14,201 nucleotides of DNA, taken from positions 1 to 14,201 of the forward strand of contig CANRHF010000034.1 of NCBI GenBank assembly GCA_947630345.1, written 5' to 3'. The first letter of the stretch is position 1. Every line of letters starts with the position of its first letter. Both the position numbers and the translations under genes were made by a program. The notes beneath the pieces are model-generated. The model did not search any database, was not told the origin of the DNA, and saw only the letters and a program-made list of their open reading frames with translations. Source of the stretch: an uncultured Oscillospiraceae bacterium. Lineage in GTDB: Bacteria; Bacillota; Clostridia; Oscillospirales; Oscillospiraceae. Shown in pieces: positions 1-7,436 of the stretch.

Positions 1-729
1 CAACTGCTGGAGGCCGGCGTGCATTTCGGCCACCAGACCCGCCGGTGGAACCCCAAAATGGCGCCCTATATCTACACAGAGCGCAACGGGATCTACATCA
101 TCGACCTACAGAAGACCGTGAAGAAGCTGGAGGAGGCTTATTCCTTCGTGCGGGACCTGTCCGCCAACGGCGGCAACGTGCTGTTCGTCGGCACCAAGAA
201 GCAGGCCCAGGACGCCATCCGGGAGGAGGCCGCCCGCTGCGGCGGTTACTACGTCAACGCCCGTTGGCTGGGCGGTATGCTGACCAACTTCCGCACCATG
301 CGGACCCGGATCGACCGGCTGGCTCAGCTGCGGAAAATGGAGGCGGACGGCACCTTCGCCATGCTGCCCAAGAAGGAAGTCATCAAGCACCAGGGCGAGA
401 TCGAGAAGCTGGAGAAGTACCTGGGCGGCGTGAAGGAAATGAAGAAGCTGCCCGCGGCGCTGTTCATTGTGGACCCCCGGAAGGAGCGCAACGCCATCGC
501 CGAGGCCCGGAAGCTGAACATCCCCATCGTGGCCATCGTGGACACCAACTGCGATCCTGACGAGATCGACTACGTCATCCCCGGCAACGACGACGCCATC
601 CGCGCCATTCGGCTCATCGCCTCTACCATGGCCAACGCCGCCATCGAAGGCCGCCAGGGCGAGGACGCTCCCGAGACCGCGGAAGCCCCCGAGGCCAAGG
701 AAGCCCCCGCGGAAGCCGCCGCTGAATAA
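1..729 (+). CDS. rpsB: 30S ribosomal protein S2, 5' end missing
   Basis: Structural protein of the small ribosomal subunit, needed for assembly of S1/mRNA-binding regions on the 30S particle. The frame is open from base 1, so the start codon lies just outside the window; only a handful of N-terminal residues should be missing because the visible protein begins QLLEAGVHFGHQTRRWNPKM, the family's classic N-terminal block. Further S2 landmarks are the ARWLGGMLTNFRT segment and the DTNCDPDEIDYVIPGNDDAIR block near residues 180-200. The 242 visible residues end in an Ala/Glu/Pro-rich acidic tail, common in Clostridia. tsf follows 60 bases later, the usual bacterial order. A GTG at base 19 is in frame but falls inside the conserved N-terminus and is not the start. 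Confidence 0.98.
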   Translation, partial: QLLEAGVHFGHQTRRWNPKMAPYIYTERNGIYIIDLQKTVKKLEEAYSFVRDLSANGGNVLFVGTKKQAQDAIREEAARCGGYYVNARWLGGMLTNFRTMRTRIDRLAQLRKMEADGTFAMLPKKEVIKHQGEIEKLEKYLGGVKEMKKLPAALFIVDPRKERNAIAEARKLNIPIVAIVDTNCDPDEIDYVIPGNDDAIRAIRLIASTMANAAIEGRQGEDAPETAEAPEAKEAPAEAAAE

Positions 730-740
730 GAACAGATTTG

Positions 741-763
741 AGGCGTCCGGGTCCCGGACGCCT
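741..763 (+). promoter_or_regulatory. rpsB-tsf intercistronic hairpin
   Basis: A perfect 10-bp GC-rich inverted repeat (AGGCGTCCGG / CCGGACGCCT) with a 3-base loop lies in the 60-base gap. No T-run follows, so it is not a standard intrinsic terminator. It may act as a weak attenuator or protect the rpsB transcript end, setting the S2 to EF-Ts ratio. The role is inferred; the structure is seen. Confidence 0.6.
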
Positions 764-789
764 CCACCAAGGATATAGGAGGAAAAAAT

Positions 790-1731
790 ATGGCATCATT
801 TACCGCGCAAGATGTGAAGAAGCTCCGGGAAATGACCAACGTGGGCATGATGGACTGCAAGAAGGCCCTCACCGCCTCCGAAGGCGACCTGGACAAGGCC
901 GTGGAATGGCTCCGGGAGAAGGGCCTGGCCGCCGCCGCTAAGAAGTCCGGCCGGATCGCCGCCGAGGGCGCCGTCACCGCCCAGGTGGAAAACGGCGTGG
1001 GCGCTATTCTGGAGATCAACTGCGAGACCGACTTTGCCGCCAATGCCGCGCCCTTTAAAGAATTCCTGAACGACGTGGCCAAGGCCGTGCTGGAAAATCA
1101 GCCCGCCGACGTGGACGCCCTCATGGCCTGCCCCTACCCCGGCGCCGGCAAGAGCATTGCCGAGGCCATTCCCGACAAGGTGCTGGTCATCGGCGAGAAC
1201 CTGAAGATCCGCCGCTTTGCCATCTACAACACCGGCGTCACCGTTCCCTACGTCCACATGGGCGGCCGGATCGGCGTGCTGGTGAACATGACCGTGGAGG
1301 GCATCGAGCCCGACGCCGTCACCGAGCTGGGCAAGGACCTGTGCATGCAGGCCGCCGCCATGAATCCCAGCTTCTGCGACAAGTCCGACGTGGACGAGGC
1401 CACCATGGCCAAGGAGAAGGAGATCCAGATGGCTCTGGCCCTCAACGAGAACGCCGCCTCCGCCAAGCCCAAGCCCCAGAACATCATCGAGAAGATGGTC
1501 ATGGGCCGCCTGGGCAAGTTCTACGAGGAGAACTGCCTGATGCAGATGGAGTTCGTCAAGGAAAAGGGCGTGTCTGTTGAGCAGCATGTGGCCGCCGTGG
1601 CCAAGGAGCTGGGCGGGAAGATCCACGTCAACTCCTTCATCCGCTACGAGAAGGGCGAGGGCATCGAGAAGAAGTCCGAGGACTTCGCCGCCGAGGTTGC
1701 CGCCCAGATCGCTGGCGCCAAGGCTCAGTAA
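790..1731 (+). CDS. tsf: Translation elongation factor Ts
   Basis: Nucleotide exchange factor that displaces GDP from EF-Tu so it can be reloaded with GTP during translation elongation; cytoplasmic. The 313-residue protein has the N-terminal UBA-like region with the family signature around residues 10-30 (LREMTNVGMMDCKKAL), followed by the EF-Tu contact motif NCETDF near residues 77-82 and the two core subdomains. Length fits Firmicute EF-Ts (about 290-315). The ATG at 790 is preceded by TAGGAGGAAAAAAT, an excellent ribosome binding site. It is co-directional with rpsB and probably co-transcribed; a terminator follows 22 bases after the stop. Confidence 0.98.
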   Translation: MASFTAQDVKKLREMTNVGMMDCKKALTASEGDLDKAVEWLREKGLAAAAKKSGRIAAEGAVTAQVENGVGAILEINCETDFAANAAPFKEFLNDVAKAVLENQPADVDALMACPYPGAGKSIAEAIPDKVLVIGENLKIRRFAIYNTGVTVPYVHMGGRIGVLVNMTVEGIEPDAVTELGKDLCMQAAAMNPSFCDKSDVDEATMAKEKEIQMALALNENAASAKPKPQNIIEKMVMGRLGKFYEENCLMQMEFVKEKGVSVEQHVAAVAKELGGKIHVNSFIRYEKGEGIEKKSEDFAAEVAAQIAGAKAQ

Positions 1732-1752
1732 AGGAAAAGAACATCATACCGC

Positions 1753-1782
1753 GCCCCGGGCATCCGCCCGGGGCAGCTTTTT
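1753..1782 (+). terminator. Intrinsic terminator of rpsB-tsf
   Basis: A 9-bp stem GCCCCGGGC / GCCCGGGGC (1753-1761 and 1766-1774) with a 4-base loop is followed within three bases by TTTTT. It lies just after tsf and ends the ribosomal transcript. Confidence 0.85.
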
Positions 1783-1803
1783 ACCCGTCGTTCCATGCAG
1801 CGT

Positions 1804-1827
1804 AAGCGCCGCCCGGGCGGCGCTTTT
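1804..1827 (+). terminator. Second, tandem terminator hairpin
   Basis: A perfect 22-base palindrome at 1804-1825 (half-site AAGCGCCGCCC), followed by two further Ts, can fold into a very stable GC stem with a T4 tail. It stands 20 bases upstream of the next promoter and probably backs up the first terminator. A protein-binding palindrome is an alternative. Confidence 0.6.
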
Positions 1828-1846
1828 CTGCTATCTGACGCCGTCC

Positions 1847-1875
1847 TTGACGGGCGGGGGACAGAGGGGTATAAT
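1847..1875 (+). promoter_or_regulatory. Sigma-70-type promoter of the two-component/ABC module
   Basis: TTGACG (1847-1852) and TATAAT (1870-1875) are separated by exactly 17 bases, close to the vegetative consensus. The expected transcript start near 1882 leaves a leader of under 20 bases before the ATG at 1900. Confidence 0.85.
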
Positions 1876-1899
1876 AGCGGAAAAGGGGGAAAAAGGGAC

Positions 1900-2562
1900 A
1901 TGAAGACCATTTTGGTGATCGACGACGATGTTTCCATTGGGAATCTGATGCAGGAGGCCCTGGAACAGGCGGGCTATCTGGTCCGCCGGGCCTACTCGGG
2001 CACCGAGGCGGCGCTGCTGCTGGCCCAGCAGACCCCAGATCTGGCGATTTTGGATCTGATGCTGCCGGGAATGACCGGGGAGGAGCTGCTGCCCCGGCTG
2101 CGGGGTATCCCGGTGATGGTGGTCAGCGCGAAGGCGGATCTGGAGGACCGGGTCTCGCTTCTCCAGGAGGGGGCCGCCGACTATTTGGTGAAGCCCTTTG
2201 CCCTGCGGGAGCTGCTGGCCCGGGTGGAGGCTCGGCTCCGGGAGTCAATTCTTCCCGCCGGACAGGTCCTGCGCTCCGGCGGCATCGAGCTGCATACGGA
2301 CACCCGGGAGGTTTCCTTTCAGGGAACGCCGATCCACATGACAAGGACGGAGTACGCCATTTTGAAGCTCCTACTCCAAAATCCCGGCCAGGTGCTGCCC
2401 AAGGGCCGGCTCCTGGACCGGATCAGCCTGGACACGCCGGACTGCACCGAGTCCTCTCTCAAGACCCATGTGAGCAACCTCCGCCGGAAGCTGAAGGAGG
2501 CGGGGGCCGGGGACCGGGTAGAGGCGGTGTGGGGCATTGGGTTCCGGCTGCGGGAATCTTGA
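1900..2562 (+). CDS. OmpR/PhoB-type response regulator
   Basis: DNA-binding response regulator, the phosphorylation-controlled partner of the histidine kinase encoded at 4425-5324. The receiver domain (residues 1 to about 115) has the acidic pocket D8-D9-D10, phospho-acceptor D52 in LAILDLMLPG, S76 and K98 in LVKPF. The winged-helix output domain (about 124-220) has the SSLKTHVSNLRRKL recognition-helix block and ends with the usual VWGIGFRL strand. At 220 residues it is full length. An in-frame ATG exists at 1795, but it lies upstream of the promoter and would add a non-homologous extension; MKTILVIDDD from 1900 is the family start. Likely target: its own promoter and the downstream transporter genes (inference). 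Confidence 0.95.
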   Translation: MKTILVIDDDVSIGNLMQEALEQAGYLVRRAYSGTEAALLLAQQTPDLAILDLMLPGMTGEELLPRLRGIPVMVVSAKADLEDRVSLLQEGAADYLVKPFALRELLARVEARLRESILPAGQVLRSGGIELHTDTREVSFQGTPIHMTRTEYAILKLLLQNPGQVLPKGRLLDRISLDTPDCTESSLKTHVSNLRRKLKEAGAGDRVEAVWGIGFRLRES

Positions 2563-2648
2563 ACAAATCTGGAAGCTTTTCTTAACCGCTATGTGAAGCC
2601 TTTGGCGGTATCCTTGGGCCATCCAAAAATGAAGGAGGGCCATGATAT

Positions 2649-3563
2649 ATGGAATACGTCTTGGAAACCCAGGACCTCTGCAAGCGCTATGGGAGCTTCC
2701 ACGCCCTCAGCGGCCTGACCATGGCGGTGCCCAAGGGGGCCATCTACGGCCTGGTGGGCCGCAACGGGGCGGGGAAGACCACCGCTATGCGCATCCTGTG
2801 CGGCTTGCAGATGCCCACCTCCGGCCAGTACCGGCTCTTCGGCTGCCCCGGGACCTCCCGGCAGGGCGCCCGGGCCCGGCGGCGGATCGGCGCGGTGGTG
2901 GAGGAGCCGGCGGTGTACCCGGATCTGACCGGCGGCGAAAATCTGGAGTACCAGGCCCGGGTGCTGGGCCTGCCGGACCGGGGTGAGGCGGGGCGGCTTT
3001 TATCGCTTGTGGGCCTGTCCGACGCCGGCGGGAAAAAGGTGCGCAATTACTCCCTGGGCATGAAGCAGCGGCTGGGCATCGCCCTAGCCCTGGCCGGGGA
3101 CCCGGACCTGCTGGTACTGGACGAGCCCATGAACGGCCTGGACCCCCAGGGCATCATCGAGGTGCGGGAGCTGATTTTGCGGCTGAACCGGGAGCGGGGG
3201 ATCACCATGCTCCTGTCCAGTCATATTTTGGACGAGCTTTCCAAGGTGGCCACCCACTACGGCTTCCTGGACTCCGGCCGGATGCTCCGGCAGATCAGCG
3301 CCCAGGAGCTGGAGCGGACCTGCCGGAAGTGCCTGCGGCTGACGGTCAGCGATACTTTAGCCCTGTCCCGGGCGCTGGAGAAGCTGGGGGCGGAATACAC
3401 CGTGCTGTCCGACACCCAGGCCGACGTGTACGCCCGGCTGAATATTTCCAAGCTGACCAAGGCCCTGGAGGGGGAAGGCTGCGAGCTGGTGGGCGTGCAG
3501 GAGCGGGACGAGAGCCTGGAGACATTTTATGTAAACTTGATGGGAGGGGAACGCCATGATTAA
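2649..3563 (+). CDS. ABC transporter ATP-binding protein, BcrA/NatA-like
   Basis: Nucleotide-binding subunit that drives the membrane permease encoded directly after it. Visible motifs are Walker A GRNGAGKTT (residues 37-45), signature YSLGMKQ (134-140), Walker B with D158/E159 in LLVLDEP, D-loop and switch histidine H192 in LLSSHILDEL. After about residue 220 comes an extra C-terminal region typical of the bacitracin/lantibiotic-immunity and Na+-efflux branch; total 304 residues. The start is the ATG at 2649 after AAGGAGGG; an ATG at 2642 is in another frame. It overlaps the permease gene by 8 bases, pointing to translational coupling. Substrate unknown; a peptide antibiotic is a plausible inference from the adjacent two-component pair. 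Confidence 0.93.
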   Translation: MEYVLETQDLCKRYGSFHALSGLTMAVPKGAIYGLVGRNGAGKTTAMRILCGLQMPTSGQYRLFGCPGTSRQGARARRRIGAVVEEPAVYPDLTGGENLEYQARVLGLPDRGEAGRLLSLVGLSDAGGKKVRNYSLGMKQRLGIALALAGDPDLLVLDEPMNGLDPQGIIEVRELILRLNRERGITMLLSSHILDELSKVATHYGFLDSGRMLRQISAQELERTCRKCLRLTVSDTLALSRALEKLGAEYTVLSDTQADVYARLNISKLTKALEGEGCELVGVQERDESLETFYVNLMGGERHD

Positions 3564-4380
3564 CCTCCTATCCGCCCAGTTTTACCGCCTCCGGCGGGAT
3601 TGGCTCTTCTGGCTTCTGGCCGCGGCCATGCTGGCTCTTTCCGCCTTCAACGGCTGGCGGGTGGGCGCCGACGCCGCCCTGTACAGCGTCCGGGCTACCC
3701 TTGACAAGGTCTATTTTGACGTGTCGCCCATGATGGCCCTGGCCTATGCCGTCTTCACCGCCCTATTTCTGGGGGCGGAGTACGGCGGCGGGGCCATCCG
3801 GGGAAAGCTCACCGTGGGCAAGACCCGGACCCAGGTGTATCTGGCGAACTACTGCCTCTGCCTGGGGGCGAACCTTTGCCTCCTGCTGCTGACCATGCTG
3901 GGGGGCCTGACCGCCGCCCTGTATCTGGGGGGCTTTACCGCCGGAGCGGGAAAAGTGACCTTGGAGGTCCTGTCCTGCGTTTTCCAGTGCGCCGCCCTGA
4001 CCGCCGTCTTTGTGGCCCTGGCCAGCCTGTGTACCAACCGGGCTCTGGGCAGCGCCGGGGCGCTCCTGCTGGCTCTGGGGCTGATTTTGGGGGCGAGCCT
4101 CATTTACAATGTCCTTCAGGAGCCGGACTACACCTCCGAAATGATCATCACCATCGATGGCGCCACCATGGGTCCCAAGGAGCCCAACCCCCACTATGTG
4201 GCGGAGCCCCTGCGGACGATTTTCCAGGGCCTGCTGTACTTCCTGCCCACGGGGCAGGCCATTCTCCTGACCAATCAGGAGCTGGCTCACCCGGTTTGGG
4301 GGATGCTCTGCTCCCTGGCGATCGCCCTGGGGGGAAATCTGGGCGGGATCCTGGCCTTCCGGCGGAAGGATTTGAAATAA
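3556..4380 (+). CDS. ABC-2 type membrane permease
   Basis: Membrane partner of the preceding ATPase. The 274-residue protein has about six hydrophobic segments (roughly 17-31, 57-74, 97-124, 133-157, 162-184, 245-266), with the YGGGAIRGKLTVGKTRTQVY loop after segment 2 that is characteristic of BcrB/ABC-2 permeases, and an extracytoplasmic stretch around residues 186-240 before the last helix. No signal peptide. Its ATG lies inside the last codons of the ATPase gene, with GGGAGGGGAACGCC as ribosome binding site. Export or detoxification of a membrane-active peptide is inferred from context, not shown. Confidence 0.88.
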   Translation: MINLLSAQFYRLRRDWLFWLLAAAMLALSAFNGWRVGADAALYSVRATLDKVYFDVSPMMALAYAVFTALFLGAEYGGGAIRGKLTVGKTRTQVYLANYCLCLGANLCLLLLTMLGGLTAALYLGGFTAGAGKVTLEVLSCVFQCAALTAVFVALASLCTNRALGSAGALLLALGLILGASLIYNVLQEPDYTSEMIITIDGATMGPKEPNPHYVAEPLRTIFQGLLYFLPTGQAILLTNQELAHPVWGMLCSLAIALGGNLGGILAFRRKDLK

Positions 4381-4381
4381 G

Positions 4382-4401
4382 GCCGGGCATCAATGCCCGG
4401 C
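4382..4401 (+). promoter_or_regulatory. Hairpin between permease and kinase genes
   Basis: GCCGGGCA and TGCCCGGC form an 8-bp inverted repeat around a TCAA loop, immediately after the permease stop codon. There is no T-run and the kinase ribosome binding site follows within 15 bases, so it may stabilise the upstream mRNA or dampen kinase expression rather than terminate. Confidence 0.5.
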
Positions 4402-4424
4402 GGAGATGTTGCGGAGGTGAGAGG

Positions 4425-5324
4425 ATGCTTCCCTGGGTACTGTGCGCCGGGCTGGCAGCACTGGTTTTGATTCTGCTGTTCCGAATTCACCTACTCCACC
4501 GGTGCGCCGACGCGCTGGGCGAGCAGCTGGCGGAAAAGCGGGAGCAGGAGACCAACACCCTGCTCACCCTCCCCAGCGGGGACCGGCATATGGCCGCCCT
4601 GGCCTGCCGCTTAAACGAGGAGCTGAAAGCCCTCCGAGCGGCCCGGCTGGGGTACGCCCAGGGGGACCAGGCCCTCAAGGAGGCGGTGACGGATCTGGCC
4701 CACGACCTCAGGACCCCGCTGACCGCCATCCGGGGCTATCTGGAGCTGCTGCGGCGGGAGGAGCTGCCGGAAAACGCCGTCCGATATACCGCCATTCTTC
4801 AGGAGCGGACGGAGCGCATGGCGGATCTGACCGACGATCTGTTCCAGTACACCCTGCTCCGCACGCCTCAGAGCCCTCTCCATTTGGAGACAACCATCCT
4901 GAACCGGGCGCTGGAGGAGCAGCTGGCCGCCTTCTATTCCGTTCTGGCCCAGCGGGGGATCGAACCGGCGGTGACCATGCCGGAGACGCCGGTTCTCCGC
5001 CAGGCGGACCCCAAGGCCCTGGCCCGGGTCCTGTCTAATCTGCTGCAAAACGCCGCGCGGTACAGCCCCGGAGATCTGTCCGTCACGCTGACTCGGGATG
5101 GACAGGTGATTTTCGCCAACACCGCCCCGGAGTTGGACCCGGTGGCGGTGGGGCGGCTTTTCCACCGGTATGAGACCCTGGCCGCCGCCCGGCCCGCCAC
5201 CGGCCTGGGGCTGACCATCGCCCACGCCCTGGCGGAGCGGATGGGCGGCAGTCTGACGGCGGAGTACCGGGAAGGGAAGCTGATTTTGACCCTTTTCTTC
5301 CCGGAGGCGTTGCCAAACGGGTGA
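4425..5324 (+). CDS. Small sensor histidine kinase
   Basis: Membrane histidine kinase, expected to phosphorylate the response regulator encoded at 1900-2562. It has one clear N-terminal membrane helix (about residues 4-20), a short linker, a HisKA dimerisation domain with H93 in AHDLRTPLTAIRGYLELL, then an ATPase domain with N-box N205/N209 in NLLQNAARYSP and the GLGL lid at 260-263. The usual DxGxG of the G1 box reads ANTAPELD, a variant met in lantibiotic-type and other Firmicute kinases. The start is the ATG at 4425 behind GCGGAGGTGAGAGG; the frame is open upstream without a better start. At 299 residues with no extracytoplasmic domain, it cannot sense a ligand alone by a classic domain; sensing through the adjacent transporter is possible. 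Confidence 0.92.
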   Translation: MLPWVLCAGLAALVLILLFRIHLLHRCADALGEQLAEKREQETNTLLTLPSGDRHMAALACRLNEELKALRAARLGYAQGDQALKEAVTDLAHDLRTPLTAIRGYLELLRREELPENAVRYTAILQERTERMADLTDDLFQYTLLRTPQSPLHLETTILNRALEEQLAAFYSVLAQRGIEPAVTMPETPVLRQADPKALARVLSNLLQNAARYSPGDLSVTLTRDGQVIFANTAPELDPVAVGRLFHRYETLAAARPATGLGLTIAHALAERMGGSLTAEYREGKLILTLFFPEALPNG

Positions 5325-5338
5325 AAACGTGTTATGAT
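5310..5338 (+). promoter_or_regulatory. Promoter inside the kinase 3' end
   Basis: TTGCCA (5310-5315) and TATGAT (5333-5338) are spaced by 17 bases, with an extended -10 TG at 5330-5331. It overlaps the kinase stop codon region and would let the hydrolase and msrA genes be expressed apart from the two-component module. Confidence 0.65.
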
Positions 5339-5362
5339 AGGACTAACAAGGGGGGGAGCGCC

Positions 5363-6175
5363 ATGAAAACCGCGCCAAAATACCCGGTCCTGCTGGTCCA
5401 CGGCATGGCCGTCCGGGACAACGGCCGCACCGGCTACTGGGGCCGCATTCCCCAGGCGCTGGAGGAAATGGGCTGCCGGGTCTCCTTTGCCGGGCAGGAC
5501 AGCCAGGGGACCATTCCCGCCAACGCCCGGACCATCCTGGAGCGGATCGACAGCGTCCTGGCCCAGACCGGGGCGGAAAAGGTGAACATCATCGCCCACT
5601 CCAAGGGCGGCCTGGACAGCCGCTACGCCATCTCCACCCTTGGCGCCGGGGCCAAGGTGGCCTCCCTGACCACCCTCTGCACGCCCCACCGGGGGAGCCG
5701 GACGGTGGACTGCCTGATGTGCTTTCCCAAGCCCCTGGTGAAGCTGGCGGGGAAGGCGGCGGACGGCTGGTTCCGCAGTCAGGGCGACCAGGATCCAAAG
5801 TCCTACCAGGTCTTCCAGTCCCTGACCACCGCCGGGGCGGAAGCGTTCAACCGGGAGAACCCGGACGACGCGGGGGTGTACTATCAGAGCTACGCCTTCG
5901 TGATGAAGCATCCTTTCAGCGACCCCACGTTGAGCCTGACCAATTTTGTGGTCAACCTGATCGAGGGGGAAAACGACGGCCTGCTGCCCCCCGAGACCAT
6001 GGCCTGGGGGGATTTTAAAGGCGTCCGGACCGCCCCCGGCCGCCGGGGCATTTCTCACATTGACGCGGTGGATATGCACCGCCGGCTCTTTGCCAAGAAG
6101 CCCGGCAAGGGCGTGGAGGACATTGTGGAGGTCTACCGGGAGATCGTTTTCGAGTTGGCCCAGAGGGGATTTTAA
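5363..6175 (+). CDS. Alpha/beta-hydrolase, triacylglycerol lipase-like
   Basis: Probable carboxylester hydrolase. The 270-residue protein starts with the strand and oxyanion motif YPVLLVHGM (7-15), typical of bacterial lipases. The nucleophile elbow is AHSKGG with S80, the Ala-for-Gly form known from Bacillus lipases; D205 in EGENDG and H232 in SHIDAVD complete a credible catalytic triad, in the right order and spacing. The CTPHRGS segment (106-112) after the elbow also fits lipases. There is no signal peptide, so it should be cytoplasmic, which is unlike secreted lipases; the natural substrate is unknown. I chose the ATG at 5363 behind GGGGGGAGCGCC; an in-frame GTG at 5321 would overlap the kinase and the promoter. 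msrA follows after 12 bases, so they probably form one transcript. Confidence 0.87.
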   Translation: MKTAPKYPVLLVHGMAVRDNGRTGYWGRIPQALEEMGCRVSFAGQDSQGTIPANARTILERIDSVLAQTGAEKVNIIAHSKGGLDSRYAISTLGAGAKVASLTTLCTPHRGSRTVDCLMCFPKPLVKLAGKAADGWFRSQGDQDPKSYQVFQSLTTAGAEAFNRENPDDAGVYYQSYAFVMKHPFSDPTLSLTNFVVNLIEGENDGLLPPETMAWGDFKGVRTAPGRRGISHIDAVDMHRRLFAKKPGKGVEDIVEVYREIVFELAQRGF

Positions 6176-6187
6176 GGAGGTACGGAC

Positions 6188-6733
6188 ATGAAAACGGAGA
6201 AAATTTATCTGGCTGGCGGCTGCTTTTGGGGCGCCCAGAAGTATTTTGACTGCCTGACCGGCGTTTTGGAGACCCGGGTGGGCTACGCCAACGGAAGGAC
6301 GGAAAACCCCACCTATGAGCAGGTCAAATACCAGCACACCGGCCATGCCGAGACGGTGGAGGTGACCTTCGACCCGGCGGTTTTGTCCCTGACGGAGCTG
6401 CTGGAGCAGTTCTACAAGGCCATTGACCCCACCTCCGTCAACCGCCAGGGGGGCGACGTGGGGGAGCAGTACCGCACCGGGGTCTACTATGAGAATCCCG
6501 ATCAAGAGCCGGTGATCCGGGCCTCCCTGGCGGCGCTGCAGGCCCGCTGCGAAGGAGAAGTGGCGGTCCAGTGCCGGAAATTGGAGCAGTTTTTCCCGGC
6601 GGAGGAGTACCACCAGAAGTATCTGGAGAAGAATCCGGGGGGCTACTGCCATATCGGCCCGGCCCTGTTTCAAAGCGCCCGGGACTACCGGCCGGGAAAG
6701 AAGGACGGCGGCGCGAACAAAAGCGACCGATAA
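6188..6733 (+). CDS. msrA: Peptide methionine sulfoxide reductase MsrA
   Basis: Reduces the S-epimer of methionine sulfoxide in free or protein form, repairing oxidative damage; cytoplasmic, recycled by thioredoxin. The catalytic motif GCFWG holds C12, and downstream landmarks are GYANGRTENPTYEQV (about 34-48), GHAETVEV, the INRQGGDVG-like segment VNRQGGDVGEQYRTGVY, and AEEYHQKYLEKNPGGYCHI close to the end. The 181-residue length fits stand-alone MsrA; no MsrB domain is fused. The ATG is preceded by AAGGAGGTACGGAC. The tail after the last conserved motif is short, basic and variable. Confidence 0.96.
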   Translation: MKTEKIYLAGGCFWGAQKYFDCLTGVLETRVGYANGRTENPTYEQVKYQHTGHAETVEVTFDPAVLSLTELLEQFYKAIDPTSVNRQGGDVGEQYRTGVYYENPDQEPVIRASLAALQARCEGEVAVQCRKLEQFFPAEEYHQKYLEKNPGGYCHIGPALFQSARDYRPGKKDGGANKSDR

Positions 6734-6749
6734 AGTTATGAATTATAAC

Positions 6750-6789
6750 AAAAAAGCACTTGAAACCCCGTGTTTCAAGTGCTTTTTTT
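6750..6789. terminator. Bidirectional intrinsic terminator
   Basis: An 11-bp stem GCACTTGAAAC / GTTTCAAGTGC (6756-6766, 6772-6782) with a 5-base loop is flanked by A6 on the left and T7 on the right. It can end both msrA (plus) and the convergent regulator gene (minus). Confidence 0.9.
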
Positions 6790-6856
6790 GGAGCCGCCAG
6801 CCGGATTCGGCCCGGCGGCCGCGAACCTTGTCTGTGGCGATGGAGAAAAACAGCGG

Positions 6857-7378
6857 TTAAGTGTCCGCTAACGTAATGCGCAGGGTCTTTTCCAGCGAGC
6901 CGATTGTATGCGACGAGCCCCCGCATAGCGCGCCATAGTGATATCGATCCTTCAGGGGCCCCAGCGACATGAAGACCTCGGCGTCAAACGCGTAGTGGAC
7001 GAACGCCACGAGCAAGGTATCGACCTGTTCTCCCCGCTCCTCGATCTGGGCAAGCACCGTTCCCAGCTCCTCCAGGGAACGGGCGACCCCGAGGATCTGA
7101 TGATTATATAGGTTCAAAAGCCGGAGGGCCATCTTCCGCACGTCCTCCTCCGGGGCGAAGAGAACAGTCCGGCTTCTTTTCAGCGTGCGGCCCAGCAAGT
7201 CGTCCATGGAGACCCGGAAGTAGTCTGCCAGCGCCACCAGGGTGTCCAAATCGGGAACGGAAGCGCCCGTCTCCCATTTGGAAACCGCGGCCGGGGTTAT
7301 ATGAAGGGCCTCCGCCAGCTGGGCCTGGGTGAGGCCTCGATTTTTCCGCAAATCGGCGATATTCTCCGCAAGGTTCAT
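6857..7378 (-). CDS. Xre-family transcriptional regulator
   Basis: DNA-binding regulator, likely controlling the divergent peptide-maturase operon and itself. The N-terminal helix-turn-helix (about residues 5-62) reads as a Cro/CI-type domain: LRKNRGLTQAQLAEALHIT then AAVSKWETGASVPD and LVALADYFRVSMDDLL. The remaining hundred or so residues include a helical stretch around 85-125 and a segment FVHYAFDAEVFMSLG that I do not recognise; they may bind an effector or dimerise. Start: ATG at 7378 with GGAGG seven bases upstream. Its -35 element lies within one of two 15-bp direct repeats, which fits autorepression. 173 residues, complete. Confidence 0.9.
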   Translation of the reverse strand: MNLAENIADLRKNRGLTQAQLAEALHITPAAVSKWETGASVPDLDTLVALADYFRVSMDDLLGRTLKRSRTVLFAPEEDVRKMALRLLNLYNHQILGVARSLEELGTVLAQIEERGEQVDTLLVAFVHYAFDAEVFMSLGPLKDRYHYGALCGGSSHTIGSLEKTLRITLADT

Positions 7379-7407
7379 TTTTCCGCCTCCACCAACGCTT
7401 TTTCTCT

Positions 7408-7436
7408 ATTATAACAGACAGGCGCTGAAAAATCAA
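7408..7436 (-). promoter_or_regulatory. Promoter of the Xre regulator gene
   Basis: On the minus strand TTGATT (7436-7431) and TATAAT (7413-7408) are 17 bases apart, with an extended -10 TGT. The -35 hexamer falls inside repeat copy 1 at 7423-7437. Confidence 0.75.

Noticed and set aside
796..1626. Minus-strand open frame opposite tsf
   Set aside because: It mirrors the codon bias of tsf and is repetitive in Leu, Gly and His; EF-Ts on the plus strand is certain.
1795..1899. Upstream ATG extending the response regulator
   Set aside because: It lies before the promoter at 1847-1875 and inside terminator structure; the extension is not like any receiver domain.
4934..6673. Long minus-strand open frame (579 codons) across kinase, hydrolase and msrA
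   Set aside because: It is antisense to three genes with clear catalytic motifs and domain order; high G+C makes stop codons rare on the opposite strand. The translation shows no domain and is rich in Gly, Pro, His and Arg.
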